The notes under the pieces are model-generated. The model did no database searches, had not been told where the DNA came from, and saw nothing but the letters and a program-made list of their open reading frames with translations. Made by a program: the position numbers and the translations under genes. From Novosphingobium sp. (lineage in GTDB: Bacteria; Pseudomonadota; Alphaproteobacteria; Sphingomonadales; Sphingomonadaceae): 64,000 bases of DNA. The stretch lies in contig JACKKV010000001.1 in NCBI GenBank assembly GCA_024236235.1, forward strand, positions 124,001 through 188,000, given 5' to 3'. Every line of letters starts with the position of its first letter. The first letter of the stretch is position 1. Below, piece after piece: positions 35,574-44,134 of the stretch.

Positions 35574-35956
35574 AAATCGCCGCTGCCCGCCTCGCGCGCA
35601 TCGCGGGTGTATTCGGCATGCAACAGCGCAGCCTTGGCCGCGCGCAGCCCGCCGATAACCAGCAGCGTTGCCAGCGGCACCCACAACACGATATGCAGCC
35701 AGAACGGCGGCTCCACCGCCAGTTGCAGCCAGATCGCCAGCACCGCGATCAGCCCGCCCACGATCAGCGTAAGGAAGGCGGCGGGGCCATCCCCCACATT
35801 GAAGGCGGAATAATCCAGCGCGCAGGCCCGGCAACACGGCGCAAACCGGGCAATCCCGTCAAACAGCGTGCGCGCGCCGCAACGCGGGCACAAACCGAAA
35901 AGGGCAGCCTCGACCAGCGAGGGCTGCCCTTTGGTGTCCGGATTGCCGGAAGGCAT
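35570..35956 (-). CDS. DUF983 family membrane protein
   Basis: A 128-aa protein with two zinc-ribbon-like Cys pairs, LCPRCGARTLF and CCRACALDYS, then two transmembrane helices (FLTLIVGGLIAVLAIWLQL and LHIVLWVPLATLLVIGGLRA). DUF983 proteins are regularly encoded between cox3 and surf1 and are thought to aid oxidase assembly, though the role is not defined. The start overlaps the ctaE stop by one base. Confidence 0.9.
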   Translation of the reverse strand: MPSGNPDTKGQPSLVEAALFGLCPRCGARTLFDGIARFAPCCRACALDYSAFNVGDGPAAFLTLIVGGLIAVLAIWLQLAVEPPFWLHIVLWVPLATLLVIGGLRAAKAALLHAEYTRDAREAGSGDL

Positions 35957-36795
35957 CAGTGAATCGGAGCGCCCCAGCCGCCCCAGATGTAGACGACCAC
36001 GAACAGGAACAGCCACACCACATCCACGAAGTGCCAGTACCACGCCGCCGCTTCGAAGCCGAAATGCTGGCGCGGGGTGAAGTGGCCCTTGTAAGTGCGG
36101 ATGAGGCAGACGATCAGGAAGATCGTGCCGATCAGCACATGCGCGCCGTGGAAGCCGGTGGCCATGTAGAAGGCTGAACTATAGGTGTTGCCACCGAAGC
36201 CAAAAGGCGCATGCGCATATTCATAGGCCTGGATGCAGCTGAACAGTGCGCCCAGTGCGATGGTCAGCCACAGGCCCTTCTTCAAGCCTTCGCGATCGCC
36301 GTGAATCAGACTGTGATGCGCCCAGGTCACCGTGGTGCCCGAACAGAGCAGGATCAGCGTGTTCAGCAGCGGCAGGTCGAACGGGTCCATCACCGCCTCA
36401 ATCCCCTTGGGCGGGAATTGCCCGCCGACCACCTCTGCCAGTTGCGAGGGGAACAGCGAGAAATCGAACCAGCTCCAGAACCAGCCGACGAAGAACATCA
36501 CTTCCGAAGCGATGAACAGGATCATGCCGTAACGCAGGTGAAGCTGCACCACCGGCGTGTGATCGCCGGCATGCGCTTCGCGTACGATATTCGAAAACCA
36601 GCTGAAGAAGGTCAGAACCAGACCCAGCGCGCCCAGCAGGAACATGTATTTGCCCATCGGCCCGAACGAACCGAACGCATCGGGATGCATGGCAACGACG
36701 CCGCCGCTGGTCATGGTCACCGCCGACATGGCGCCGATCAGGGGCCAGGGATCAGTCGGCAGAATGTGATAATCGTGGTTCTTTGTGCCAGCCAT
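35956..36795 (-). CDS. ctaE: Cytochrome c oxidase subunit III
   Basis: A 279-aa seven-helix membrane subunit. Family segments are YHILPTDPWPLIGAMSA, SEVMFFVGWFWSWFDFSLFP (with the conserved Glu), HHSLIHGDREGLKKGL, FHGAHVLIGTIFL and the C-terminal AAAWYWHFVDVVWLFLFVVVY. It is encoded in the cox cluster with ctaG upstream, separated by 77 bases. Confidence 0.97.
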   Translation of the reverse strand: MAGTKNHDYHILPTDPWPLIGAMSAVTMTSGGVVAMHPDAFGSFGPMGKYMFLLGALGLVLTFFSWFSNIVREAHAGDHTPVVQLHLRYGMILFIASEVMFFVGWFWSWFDFSLFPSQLAEVVGGQFPPKGIEAVMDPFDLPLLNTLILLCSGTTVTWAHHSLIHGDREGLKKGLWLTIALGALFSCIQAYEYAHAPFGFGGNTYSSAFYMATGFHGAHVLIGTIFLIVCLIRTYKGHFTPRQHFGFEAAAWYWHFVDVVWLFLFVVVYIWGGWGAPIH

Positions 36796-36872
36796 GAATC
36801 TTGCTCTCTCAATCTACGGCGCAATCCGGTTTCCAGCGCCCCATATCGCCCTCAAACGCTGCGGTCCAGAGC

Positions 36873-37412
36873 CTAGCTGCCTTCTTCCACCTTGCGATGA
36901 AAAGTATAGCTGAGCGTGATCTGCTCCACGGCCTTCGCATCGTCATCCTTCAGCAGTTCGGGATCGACGTAATACAGCACCGGCATACGCACTTCCTCGC
37001 CCGGTTGCAGGGTCTGCTCGCTGAAACAGAAACACTGAATCTTGTTGAAATATTTGCCCGTATATTCGGGCTCGACATTGAAACTGGCCACGCCTGTCAC
37101 CGGGTGGTCCGATGTGTTCTTCGCCAGGAAAACGGCCATGTCACGCGCGCCAATGGTCACCCGGTCCGTCGTCTGCTCAGGGCGGAAATTCCAGGGCAGA
37201 TCGGGATCGACATTGCCATCGAAACGGATTGAAATCTGCTTGCCGGTCGGAATAACAGTGGCCGCCTGCGCTTCGTCCACGCGCTGCGTGGTGCCGTTGA
37301 AGCCGGTCACCTGACAGAATATGCGATAGAGCGGCACCGAGGCATAGCCCAGCGCCAGCATGCCCACCGCCAGCATGCCGACCGAAACTGCCGTTCGCGC
37401 GTTCCGGTTCAT
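36873..37412 (-). CDS. ctaG: Cytochrome c oxidase assembly protein CtaG (Cox11)
   Basis: A 179-aa periplasmic copper chaperone anchored by one N-terminal helix. It delivers copper to CuB of subunit I. The copper motif CFCFSEQTLQPGEEVRMPVLYYVDP and the N-terminal YASVPLYRIFCQVTGFNGTT are intact. Its ATG overlaps the stop of the small 45-aa membrane protein (ATGA). Confidence 0.97.
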   Translation of the reverse strand: MNRNARTAVSVGMLAVGMLALGYASVPLYRIFCQVTGFNGTTQRVDEAQAATVIPTGKQISIRFDGNVDPDLPWNFRPEQTTDRVTIGARDMAVFLAKNTSDHPVTGVASFNVEPEYTGKYFNKIQCFCFSEQTLQPGEEVRMPVLYYVDPELLKDDDAKAVEQITLSYTFHRKVEEGS

Positions 37413-37546
37413 CCGCCTTCCTTGATCCGCACCAGAGTGATCGCGAAAAACAGGATCGCGAATCCCGCCAGAATCAAGGCCAGGACGATATTGCGCGTGC
37501 GCTGGCGCCGCAGATATTCCTCATCGGGTTCGAATTGCTTGTTCAT
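37409..37546 (-). CDS. Small cox-operon membrane protein (45 aa)
   Basis: A 45-aa protein: an acidic/basic N-terminus (FEPDEEYLRRQRTRN), one transmembrane helix (IVLALILAGFAILFFAITLV) and a short RIKEGG tail. Start and stop overlap ctaB and ctaG by four bases each (ATGA on both sides), so translation is coupled through the three genes. Short single-helix proteins at this position are common in alphaproteobacterial cox clusters; their function is not settled. Confidence 0.85.
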   Translation of the reverse strand: MNKQFEPDEEYLRRQRTRNIVLALILAGFAILFFAITLVRIKEGG

Positions 37547-38466
37547 CGGACAAACTCCTGCCCCCAAATCACGCGATCCGCAACCAGTGCCGCAAAGAGC
37601 GCAAAAAGGTATAGCACACTGTAGCCAAATAGCCGCTTTTCCGGACGCATGGGATCATCCTCGCCAGTGCGGGTGCGAAATGCGACCGGCAGCGCAAACC
37701 CCAGGAACAGGCCGGAAAGCGCCAGCGCAGCCATGCCGTAAATGATACCGGTTCCGCCGACCAGCCATGGCGCAGCAGCAATCGGCAGCAGTGCAAGCGA
37801 ATAGAGCAGAATCTGGCGCCGGGTCGTTTTCTCTCCGGCGACGACCGGCAACATGGGGATGCCGACCTTGGCGTAATCGCTCTGCACAAACAGGGCGAGC
37901 GCCCAGAAATGCGGCGGGGTCCAGATGAATATGATCGCGAACAGCAGCACCGGCATCAGGGTGATGTCACCGGTCACCGCGATCCATCCGATCATCGGCG
38001 GGAATGCACCGGCGCCCCCGCCGATCACGATATTTTGCGGCGTGCGCGGCTTGAGCCAGATCGTATAGACCACCGCATAATAGACAATCGATATGGCAAG
38101 AATCAGCCCGGCCAGCCAGCCGATTGCCAGCCCCATCACCAGCACGGACGCCGCTGACAGACCGACGCCGAAATCGCGCGCAGTTTCCCGGTCCATGCGC
38201 CCGGCCGGCAAGGGCCGGTCAGCGGTGCGTCGCATGCCCGCATCGAGATCGGATTCCCACCACTGGTTCAACGCCGCCGCGCCGCCTGCGCCAATCGCGA
38301 TGCACAGGATCGCCGTGAAGCCGAGCACGGGGTGAATATGTCCGGGCGCGGCCAGCATCCCGCACAGGCCGGTAAAGATCACCAGGCTCATCACCCGCGG
38401 TTTGGTCAGTGCGAGGAAATCGCGCCAGTCCGCAGGCAGGGCAATGGCAGAAACAGTGCTGTTCAT
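37543..38466 (-). CDS. ctaB: Heme O synthase (protoheme IX farnesyltransferase)
   Basis: A 307-aa UbiA-superfamily membrane enzyme that farnesylates heme b. Asp-rich motif one is NQWWESDLDAGMRRTADRPLP. Near helix four comes GAFPPMIGWIAVTGD, followed by IFIWTPPHFWALALF. ATG 38466 fits the family N-terminus PADWRDFLALTKPRVM. It follows ctaD after a hairpin-rich gap of about 100 bases. Confidence 0.96.
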   Translation of the reverse strand: MNSTVSAIALPADWRDFLALTKPRVMSLVIFTGLCGMLAAPGHIHPVLGFTAILCIAIGAGGAAALNQWWESDLDAGMRRTADRPLPAGRMDRETARDFGVGLSAASVLVMGLAIGWLAGLILAISIVYYAVVYTIWLKPRTPQNIVIGGGAGAFPPMIGWIAVTGDITLMPVLLFAIIFIWTPPHFWALALFVQSDYAKVGIPMLPVVAGEKTTRRQILLYSLALLPIAAAPWLVGGTGIIYGMAALALSGLFLGFALPVAFRTRTGEDDPMRPEKRLFGYSVLYLFALFAALVADRVIWGQEFVR

Positions 38467-38495
38467 CGTGTCAGTCGGCCTTGTCGCTGCAAGCC

Positions 38496-38525
38496 AAAAC
38501 GGGGGCCGGCACCGGCCAGCCCCCG
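38496..38525 (-). terminator. Candidate intrinsic terminator/attenuator between ctaD and ctaB
   Basis: On the minus strand CGGGGG pairs with CCCCCG around a GC-rich inner hairpin and is followed by TTTT. The T run is short, so partial termination after ctaD is more likely than full. Confidence 0.55.
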
Positions 38526-38539
38526 CCTGATTTCTCGCC

Positions 38540-38562
38540 GCCGGTCCGCATCCCGGACCGGC
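38540..38562 (-). repeat. Perfect stem-loop just after the ctaD stop
   Basis: GCCGGTCCG (38540-38548) and CGGACCGGC (38554-38562) form a nine-base stem with a five-base loop, six bases beyond the ctaD stop. There is no T run; it may stabilise the ctaCD mRNA. Confidence 0.6.
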
Positions 38563-38567
38563 CGAAC

Positions 38568-40256
38568 TCAATGATGGCCCTTGTCCTCAATCACCGGCAG
38601 GGTTTCATACTGGTGGAACGGCGGCGGGCTGGACAGCGTCCATTCCAGCGTCGTCGCACCTTCGCCCCAGTAATTGCCTTCGGCCTTGCGGCCCATTGTG
38701 AACGCATAGATCACGTTCAGGAAGAACAGGCCCACCGAGACAGCCATGATCTGGTAACCGAAGGTCGCCACTTCGTTCCAGTGCGCATAAGCGGCGGTAT
38801 AGTCAGGATAGCGGCGCGGCATGCCCTGAAGCCCGAGGAAATGCATCGGGAAGAAGATCAGGTTCACCCCGACGAAGAACACCCAGAACTGCAGGTGGCT
38901 TAGGAATTCGGAGTGCATACGGCCCGACATCTTCGGGAACCAGTAATAGAAGCCCGCGAACAACGCCGTAACAGCACCGAGCGAAAGCACGTAGTGGAAG
39001 TGCGCGACCACATAATAGGTGTCGTGCAGATTGTCGTCCACGCCGCCATTGGCCAGCACCACGCCGGTCACGCCACCAACGGTGAACAGGAAGATGAATC
39101 CGATCGCCCAAACCATCGGCGATTTGAACTCAAGGCTGCCGCCCCACATGGTGGCAATCCAGCTGAAGATCTTCACGCCGGTCGGCACGGCGATCACCAT
39201 CGTCGCCGCAGTGAAATACATCTTCGTGTCGACGCTGAGGCCGGTCGTGTACATGTGGTGAGCCCACACGATGAACCCGACTACACCGATCGCCACCATG
39301 GCGTAAGCCATGCCGAGATAGCCGAACACCGGCTTTTTCGAGAAGGTGGCGATGATCTGGCTGATGATGCCGAAGGCCGGCAGGATCATGATGTACACTT
39401 CAGGGTGTCCGAAGAACCAGAACAGGTGCTGGTAAAGGACCGGGTCACCGCCGCCAGCCGGATCGAAGAAGGTCGTGCCGAAATTGCGGTCAGTCAGCAA
39501 CATGGTAATCGCGGCTGCCAGCACCGGCAGCGCGAGCAGCAGAAGGAAGGCGGTGACCAGCACGGACCAGACGAACAGCGGCATTTTGTGCAAGGTCATG
39601 CCCGGTGCGCGCATGTTGAAAATGGTCGTGATGAAATTGATCGCACCAAGGATCGAGCCGGCACCGGCCAGGTGCAGCGAAAAGATCGCGAAATCCATCG
39701 CCGGCCCTTGCGAACCATAGGTCGAAAGCGGCGCATAGACCGTCCAGCCCACGCCCGCACCCTGCCCTGTGCCACCAGGCACAAGCGAGGATGCCATGAG
39801 GCTGATGAAGCCCGCAACAGTCAGCCAGAAGCTGATGTTGTTCATGCGCGGGAACGCCATGTCCGGTGCACCGATCATCAGCGGCACGAACCAGTTACCG
39901 AAACCGCCGATCACGGCCGGCATGACGAGGAAGAACACCATGATCAGGCCATGGGCAGTGATCAGCACGTTCCACAAGTGCAACGCTTCGTCGAAAGTGG
40001 CTTCCTTGCCGCCCAGGAAATTGGCCCACCACTGCAGATACTGAATGCCCGGTTCAGCCAGTTCGAGGCGCATTATGCCCGAGATCGCGCCGCCGATAAC
40101 CCCGGCGAAGATCGCGAAGATAAGGTACATCGTGCCGATGTCCTTGTGATTGGTCGACATGAACCAGCGCGCGAAGAAGGCCGGCTTGTGATCATGATCG
40201 TGATCATGATCGTGGGGTTCGGCATGAGCCTGGAAGGTATCGGCGGTAGTAGCCAT
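38568..40256 (-). CDS. ctaD: Cytochrome c oxidase subunit I with His/Asp-rich N-terminus
   Basis: A 562-aa twelve-helix catalytic subunit carrying heme a, heme a3 and CuB. Landmarks are NVLITAHGLIMVFFLVMP (heme a His), QHLFWFFGHPEVYIMILP (CuB His and the cross-linked Tyr region), VWAHHMYTTGL (two CuB His) and YVVAHFHYVLSLG (heme His pair). Before the first helix is an unusual HDHDHDHDHK stretch encoded by a short tandem DNA repeat. It is followed by two hairpins before ctaB. Confidence 0.98.
   Translation of the reverse strand: MATTADTFQAHAEPHDHDHDHDHKPAFFARWFMSTNHKDIGTMYLIFAIFAGVIGGAISGIMRLELAEPGIQYLQWWANFLGGKEATFDEALHLWNVLITAHGLIMVFFLVMPAVIGGFGNWFVPLMIGAPDMAFPRMNNISFWLTVAGFISLMASSLVPGGTGQGAGVGWTVYAPLSTYGSQGPAMDFAIFSLHLAGAGSILGAINFITTIFNMRAPGMTLHKMPLFVWSVLVTAFLLLLALPVLAAAITMLLTDRNFGTTFFDPAGGGDPVLYQHLFWFFGHPEVYIMILPAFGIISQIIATFSKKPVFGYLGMAYAMVAIGVVGFIVWAHHMYTTGLSVDTKMYFTAATMVIAVPTGVKIFSWIATMWGGSLEFKSPMVWAIGFIFLFTVGGVTGVVLANGGVDDNLHDTYYVVAHFHYVLSLGAVTALFAGFYYWFPKMSGRMHSEFLSHLQFWVFFVGVNLIFFPMHFLGLQGMPRRYPDYTAAYAHWNEVATFGYQIMAVSVGLFFLNVIYAFTMGRKAEGNYWGEGATTLEWTLSSPPPFHQYETLPVIEDKGHH
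40188..40211. repeat. Two tandem copies of a 12-base repeat inside ctaD
   Basis: GTGATCATGATC occurs twice in direct succession and encodes most of the alternating His/Asp run at the ctaD N-terminus. The unit is itself largely palindromic, so copy number could change by slippage without shifting the frame. Confidence 0.8.
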
Positions 40257-40288
40257 AGTCAGCGTAACCTTATCTCTTGATCACTTTA

Positions 40289-41329
40289 TCAGGCGGCAGG
40301 CCCGGTTGCTTCTGCGCTCGGCGCGGCTTCGACCGGGGCAGCAGCGGGCGCCGGTGCGGCTTGAGCCTCCTGCTTTCCGCCAACGGTGCCGCCCTGGGCA
40401 ACGAGCCACTGATTGAACTTCTCGCGGGGCAGCGCCTCGATCGCGATCGGCATATAGCCGTGCTTCACACCGCACAGTTCCGAACACTGGCCATAGTAGA
40501 CGCCCGGCTCTTCGATGAAGAGCACCTTTTCATTCAGTCGGCCCGGTACTGCGTCCAGCTTGAACCAGAGTGAGGGGATGGCGAAGGAGTGAATGACGTC
40601 AGACGCCGTAATCTGGAGACGGATGGGTTCACCCACCGGCAGGACCAGGCGATTATCCACCTCAAGCTGCGCCGGGCCATCAGTCGGCAGCGAGCCGACT
40701 TCGCGCACACCCGCATTGATGACAGGGGCGCCAGGTTCGTTCAGCATCTTGGAATCGAATTCGACTTCGCCATTGTCAGGATAGGCATAGGACCAGAACC
40801 ACTGGTTGCCGGTCACTTTCACGGTCAGCGCATCAGCCGGAGCAGGTTTGAACTGCTTGGCCAGAAGATCGATCGAAGGAACGGCAACGCCAACCAGGAT
40901 AAGCACCGGAACCAGTGTCCACACCACCTCAATCAGCGTGTTGTGGCTGTTCTTCGAGGCGACCGGGTTGGCCCTGCTGTTGTAACGCGCCATCACCCAG
41001 ATGAGCAGGAACAGCACGAAAAGGCTGATGACCGTGATGATCGGCATGAGCACGCCATTGTGCATCCACTGCGCATATTCTCCGAGCGGGGAATATTGAG
41101 TCTGAAAGGTCATGCCCTGATCGACCGGCATGCCCTTGCCCGGCGTCGGCATCATCGGCGTCCATGCCGCAGCAGCAGCAGCGGCGGGCGCGGCGTCAGC
41201 GGCAGCAGGCGCAGCATCGGCAGCGGCTTCCTGCGCCATCAAGGCTTGCGGCGCAGCCACCAGGGCGATGGACAGCAGGGTATTTTTCAAGGTCATCGCC
41301 CGCTTCAGGGCACGATCGCCAAATTTCAT
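40289..41329 (-). CDS. ctaC: Cytochrome c oxidase subunit II
   Basis: A 346-aa subunit with signal peptide (cleavage near LMAQEAA), an Ala-rich linker, two transmembrane helices (VLMPIITVISLFVLFLLIWVM and EVVWTLVPVLILVGVAVP) and a periplasmic cupredoxin domain. CuA ligands are in IHSFAIPSLWFKLD and YYGQCSELCGVKHGYMP. A low-complexity Ala/Pro/Glu tail of ~30 residues ends the protein. ATG 41329 is used; ATG 41296 would begin just before the signal peptide and is equally possible. It is the first gene of the cox cluster. Confidence 0.95.
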   Translation of the reverse strand: MKFGDRALKRAMTLKNTLLSIALVAAPQALMAQEAAADAAPAAADAAPAAAAAAAWTPMMPTPGKGMPVDQGMTFQTQYSPLGEYAQWMHNGVLMPIITVISLFVLFLLIWVMARYNSRANPVASKNSHNTLIEVVWTLVPVLILVGVAVPSIDLLAKQFKPAPADALTVKVTGNQWFWSYAYPDNGEVEFDSKMLNEPGAPVINAGVREVGSLPTDGPAQLEVDNRLVLPVGEPIRLQITASDVIHSFAIPSLWFKLDAVPGRLNEKVLFIEEPGVYYGQCSELCGVKHGYMPIAIEALPREKFNQWLVAQGGTVGGKQEAQAAPAPAAAPVEAAPSAEATGPAA

Positions 41330-41521
41330 GTTCTCTGACGCTTTCCGCTCTTCATTATCAGGTCCCGAAAGACCACAATTACCCCCTGAGAGGCGCGATT
41401 GGGCCGCCCTATACGCGCGCTTGCCCCATGCCTCAAGCGCTTCTAGGGATATTTTTGACAGCTTTGGGCCTGTGCCCACAGTCGAAGCGACGAATTCCAG
41501 CGAGGTTAACGAGAAAAAATC

Positions 41522-42106
41522 ATGAACGAAGACGAGGTTCTCTCGGAGTTCCGCGCCAGTTCCGCGCTGCTTGAAGGGCATTTCCTGCTCTCTTCCGGGC
41601 GGCACAGCGCGCATTATCTGCAATGTGCCAGGGTATTGATGAATCCGGACCGCGCCGCGCGGCTGGCCATGGCCCTGGCGGCAAACTTGCCGCGCGAACT
41701 AAAGCAGCAGATCGAAAAAGTTGTCTCCCCGGCAATGGGCGGGATCATCTTCGGGCACGAGATGGGACGCGCTCTGGGCAAGGATGCGGTCTTCCTGGAA
41801 CGGCCCAACGGCACGTTCGAATTGCGACGCGGTTTCAGCGTCGAGCCCGGCGAAAAAGTGCTGATGGTCGAGGATGTGGTGACCACTGGTCTGTCCTCGC
41901 GCGAGGCGATCGCCGCGATCGAGGCGGCGGGCGGCGAAGTGATCGCCATGGCCTCGCTCGTCGATCGTTCGGGTGGATCAGTCGAATTTCCGGTTCCGTT
42001 CTATCCGCTCGTGACGATCAGCTTCCCAACCTATGCTGATGACGAAGTCCCAGCCGAACTCGCCGCAGTACCGGTAACCAAGCCCGGTAGCCGGGCCAGA
42101 CCGTGA
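41522..42106 (+). CDS. pyrE: Orotate phosphoribosyltransferase
   Basis: A 194-aa enzyme that makes orotidine 5'-phosphate from orotate and PRPP. The PRPP-binding signature is VLMVEDVVTTGLSSREAI near residues 117-134. The N-terminal GHFLLSSGRHSAHYLQCARVL is typical of the alphaproteobacterial form. It is divergent from ctaC with 192 bases between and starts the pyrE-pdxJ-acpS-lepB run. Confidence 0.96.
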   Translation: MNEDEVLSEFRASSALLEGHFLLSSGRHSAHYLQCARVLMNPDRAARLAMALAANLPRELKQQIEKVVSPAMGGIIFGHEMGRALGKDAVFLERPNGTFELRRGFSVEPGEKVLMVEDVVTTGLSSREAIAAIEAAGGEVIAMASLVDRSGGSVEFPVPFYPLVTISFPTYADDEVPAELAAVPVTKPGSRARP

Positions 42107-42117
42107 GGGCGTGACGC

Positions 42118-42861
42118 TTGACTGACCTTTTGCGACCGCACCGTCTGCGTCTCGGCGTGAACATCGATCACGTCGCCACGATTCGCAATGCCCGCGGCGG
42201 GGAGCATCCCGATCCGGTCCGCGCGGCGCAGATCGTCGAGGCCTCGGGCGGGGACGGTATCACCGCCCACTTGCGCGAGGACCGGCGCCATATCCGCGAT
42301 GACGATCTGGCGCGGATTCAGGCGGCAACTGACCTGCCGCTCAATCTGGAAATGGCCGCGACCGAAGAAATGCTGGCCATTGCGCTGCGCCATCGCCCGC
42401 ATGCCGCCTGCATCGTCCCTGAAAAACGCGAAGAACGCACCACCGAAGGCGGGCTGGACGCTGCCGGGCTGCACAATCAGCTGGCCCCGATCGTGGCGAG
42501 GCTGGGCGATGCCGGAATCCGCGTCAGCCTGTTCATCGCCCCCGACCCCCGTCAGGTGGAAGCGGCCATGCAACTGGGCGCGCCCGTGGTGGAATTTCAC
42601 ACCGGCGAATATGCGCATGCCGATGGCGCACAGCGCGCCGCCGAACTGAAACGCATCTCAGATATGGCCGCACTGGCCGCCAGAAACGGGATCGAACCGC
42701 ACGCCGGGCACGGGCTGACATATGAAAATGTCCAGCCGATCGCGGCGATCCCGCAACTGGCCGAACTCAACATCGGCCATTATCTGGTCGGCGAAGCGGT
42801 TTTCGTGGGGCTGGAAGAGTCGGTCAGGCGGATGCGCTCATTGATGGATCACGCACGATGA
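42118..42861 (+). CDS. pdxJ: Pyridoxine 5'-phosphate synthase, TTG start
   Basis: A 247-aa TIM-barrel enzyme for the last ring-closing step of vitamin B6 synthesis. LRLGVNIDHVATIRNARGG, the GGDGITAHLREDRRHI block, EMAATEEMLAIAL and EPHAGHGLTYENV are all conserved. TTG 42118 is the only start consistent with the N-terminus and has GAGGG eight bases before. Its stop overlaps the acpS start by four bases. Confidence 0.96.
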   Translation: MTDLLRPHRLRLGVNIDHVATIRNARGGEHPDPVRAAQIVEASGGDGITAHLREDRRHIRDDDLARIQAATDLPLNLEMAATEEMLAIALRHRPHAACIVPEKREERTTEGGLDAAGLHNQLAPIVARLGDAGIRVSLFIAPDPRQVEAAMQLGAPVVEFHTGEYAHADGAQRAAELKRISDMAALAARNGIEPHAGHGLTYENVQPIAAIPQLAELNIGHYLVGEAVFVGLEESVRRMRSLMDHAR

Positions 42862-43259
42862 TTATCGGCATGGGATCGGACCTCTGCAACATCGAACGCA
42901 TCCAGGCATCGCTGGACCGGTTTGGCGAGCGTTTCGAACTGCGCGTTTTTACCGAACTGGAACGGGCAAAGGCGGCGCGGCGCCCCTATACGCGCGCCGG
43001 TACCTATGCGAAGCGCTTCGCCGCCAAGGAGGCTTTTTCCAAGGCGGTCGGAACGGGATTCAGGCACGGTGTGTTCATGAAGGATATCGGCGTCGTCAAC
43101 GCACCGTCGGGCGCGCCCACGCTGGCGCTGACGGGTGGCGCCGCGCAGCGCCTCGCCCTGCTCACGCCAGACGGACACGAAGCCTTCATTCATCTCACGC
43201 TCACGGACGATCACCCATGGGCGCAGGCCTTCGTGGTGATCGAGGCGCGAATTGCATGA
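42858..43259 (+). CDS. acpS: Holo-[acyl-carrier-protein] synthase
   Basis: A 133-aa phosphopantetheinyl transferase that activates ACP. The N-terminal IIGMGSDLCNIERIQ carries the metal-binding Asp8. The second motif is YAKRFAAKEAFSKAVGTG. It overlaps pdxJ and lepB by four bases each, implying coupled translation. Confidence 0.96.
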   Translation: MIIGMGSDLCNIERIQASLDRFGERFELRVFTELERAKAARRPYTRAGTYAKRFAAKEAFSKAVGTGFRHGVFMKDIGVVNAPSGAPTLALTGGAAQRLALLTPDGHEAFIHLTLTDDHPWAQAFVVIEARIA

Positions 43260-44125
43260 CCGAATTGCAGGAACAGCGCGAAGCCCCGGTGCGGGACAGG
43301 GAACCCGTCAACCTCATCAGCGAATTGCGCGGGCTGGCCCTGATGCTGCTGGCGGTGCTTGCCTTCCACAGCCTGATCGCCAAGCCATTCTATATCCCGT
43401 CGCAATCGATGATGCCCTCGCTGCAGGTCGGTGACCGGCTGGTGGTCAGCAAATATCCCTATGGCTGGTCGTGGGTTTCGGCCTCGTTCCATGTGCTGCC
43501 GCGCTTCAGCCAGCGCCTGTTCGGGGCAACGCCCGAATATGGCGACATCGTGATCGCCGTGCCGCCTGACCGGGACGAGGATTATATCAAGCGCGTGGTG
43601 GCCCTGCCGGGCGATCGCATCGCGGTGGTGAACGGGCAGATCATCCTCAATGGCAAGCCCGTGCCCCAGGCCGTAGAACCGGCGATCGAACTGCCGGTCG
43701 ACCCCAATTCGCCCTGTTCGGACCAGGACTATCCCGGCCTCGGGAAGCGCAAGCCATCAGGCAAGGCGGTGTGCGAACTGCCCGTGCTGCGTGAAACGCT
43801 GCCCAATGGTGCGACCTATCTGGTGATCGATCACATGCGCCAGCGGCTCGACAATATGGCCGAGATCGAAGTTCCGGCAGATCATGTCTTTCTGATGGGC
43901 GACAATCGCGATCATTCTGCAGACAGCCGGGCGGAAACATTCGAACGTGGCCTGGGCGGCCCGGTTCCGCTGGAAAATGTGGGCGGACGCGCGGAATTCA
44001 TCACTTTTTCTTTGGATGGAGAAGAAACGCTGAACCCCTTGACCTGGTTCAGATCGCTGCGTCAGGGCCGCGCATGGACGAGCCTGCGCCCCCCCCTCGC
44101 CGCGCCAGGCGGCACGGACGGATAA
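43256..44125 (+). CDS. lepB: Signal peptidase I
   Basis: A 289-aa membrane protease that removes Sec signal peptides. A cytosolic N-terminus is followed by one transmembrane helix (LALMLLAVLAFHSLIAKPF). Ser51 in PSQSMMPS and Lys112 in DEDYIKRVVALPGD form the catalytic dyad, and VFLMGDNRDHSADSR is box E. The region between boxes contains a Cys-bearing insert (NSPCSDQDYPGLG). ATG 43256 overlaps the acpS stop. Confidence 0.97.
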   Translation: MTELQEQREAPVRDREPVNLISELRGLALMLLAVLAFHSLIAKPFYIPSQSMMPSLQVGDRLVVSKYPYGWSWVSASFHVLPRFSQRLFGATPEYGDIVIAVPPDRDEDYIKRVVALPGDRIAVVNGQIILNGKPVPQAVEPAIELPVDPNSPCSDQDYPGLGKRKPSGKAVCELPVLRETLPNGATYLVIDHMRQRLDNMAEIEVPADHVFLMGDNRDHSADSRAETFERGLGGPVPLENVGGRAEFITFSLDGEETLNPLTWFRSLRQGRAWTSLRPPLAAPGGTDG

Positions 44126-44134
44126 GGATCGCGC

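Noticed and set aside
38913..40280. 455-codon frame opposite ctaD
   Set aside because: His/Arg-rich composition arises from reading ctaD codons backwards; no start signal or family resemblance.
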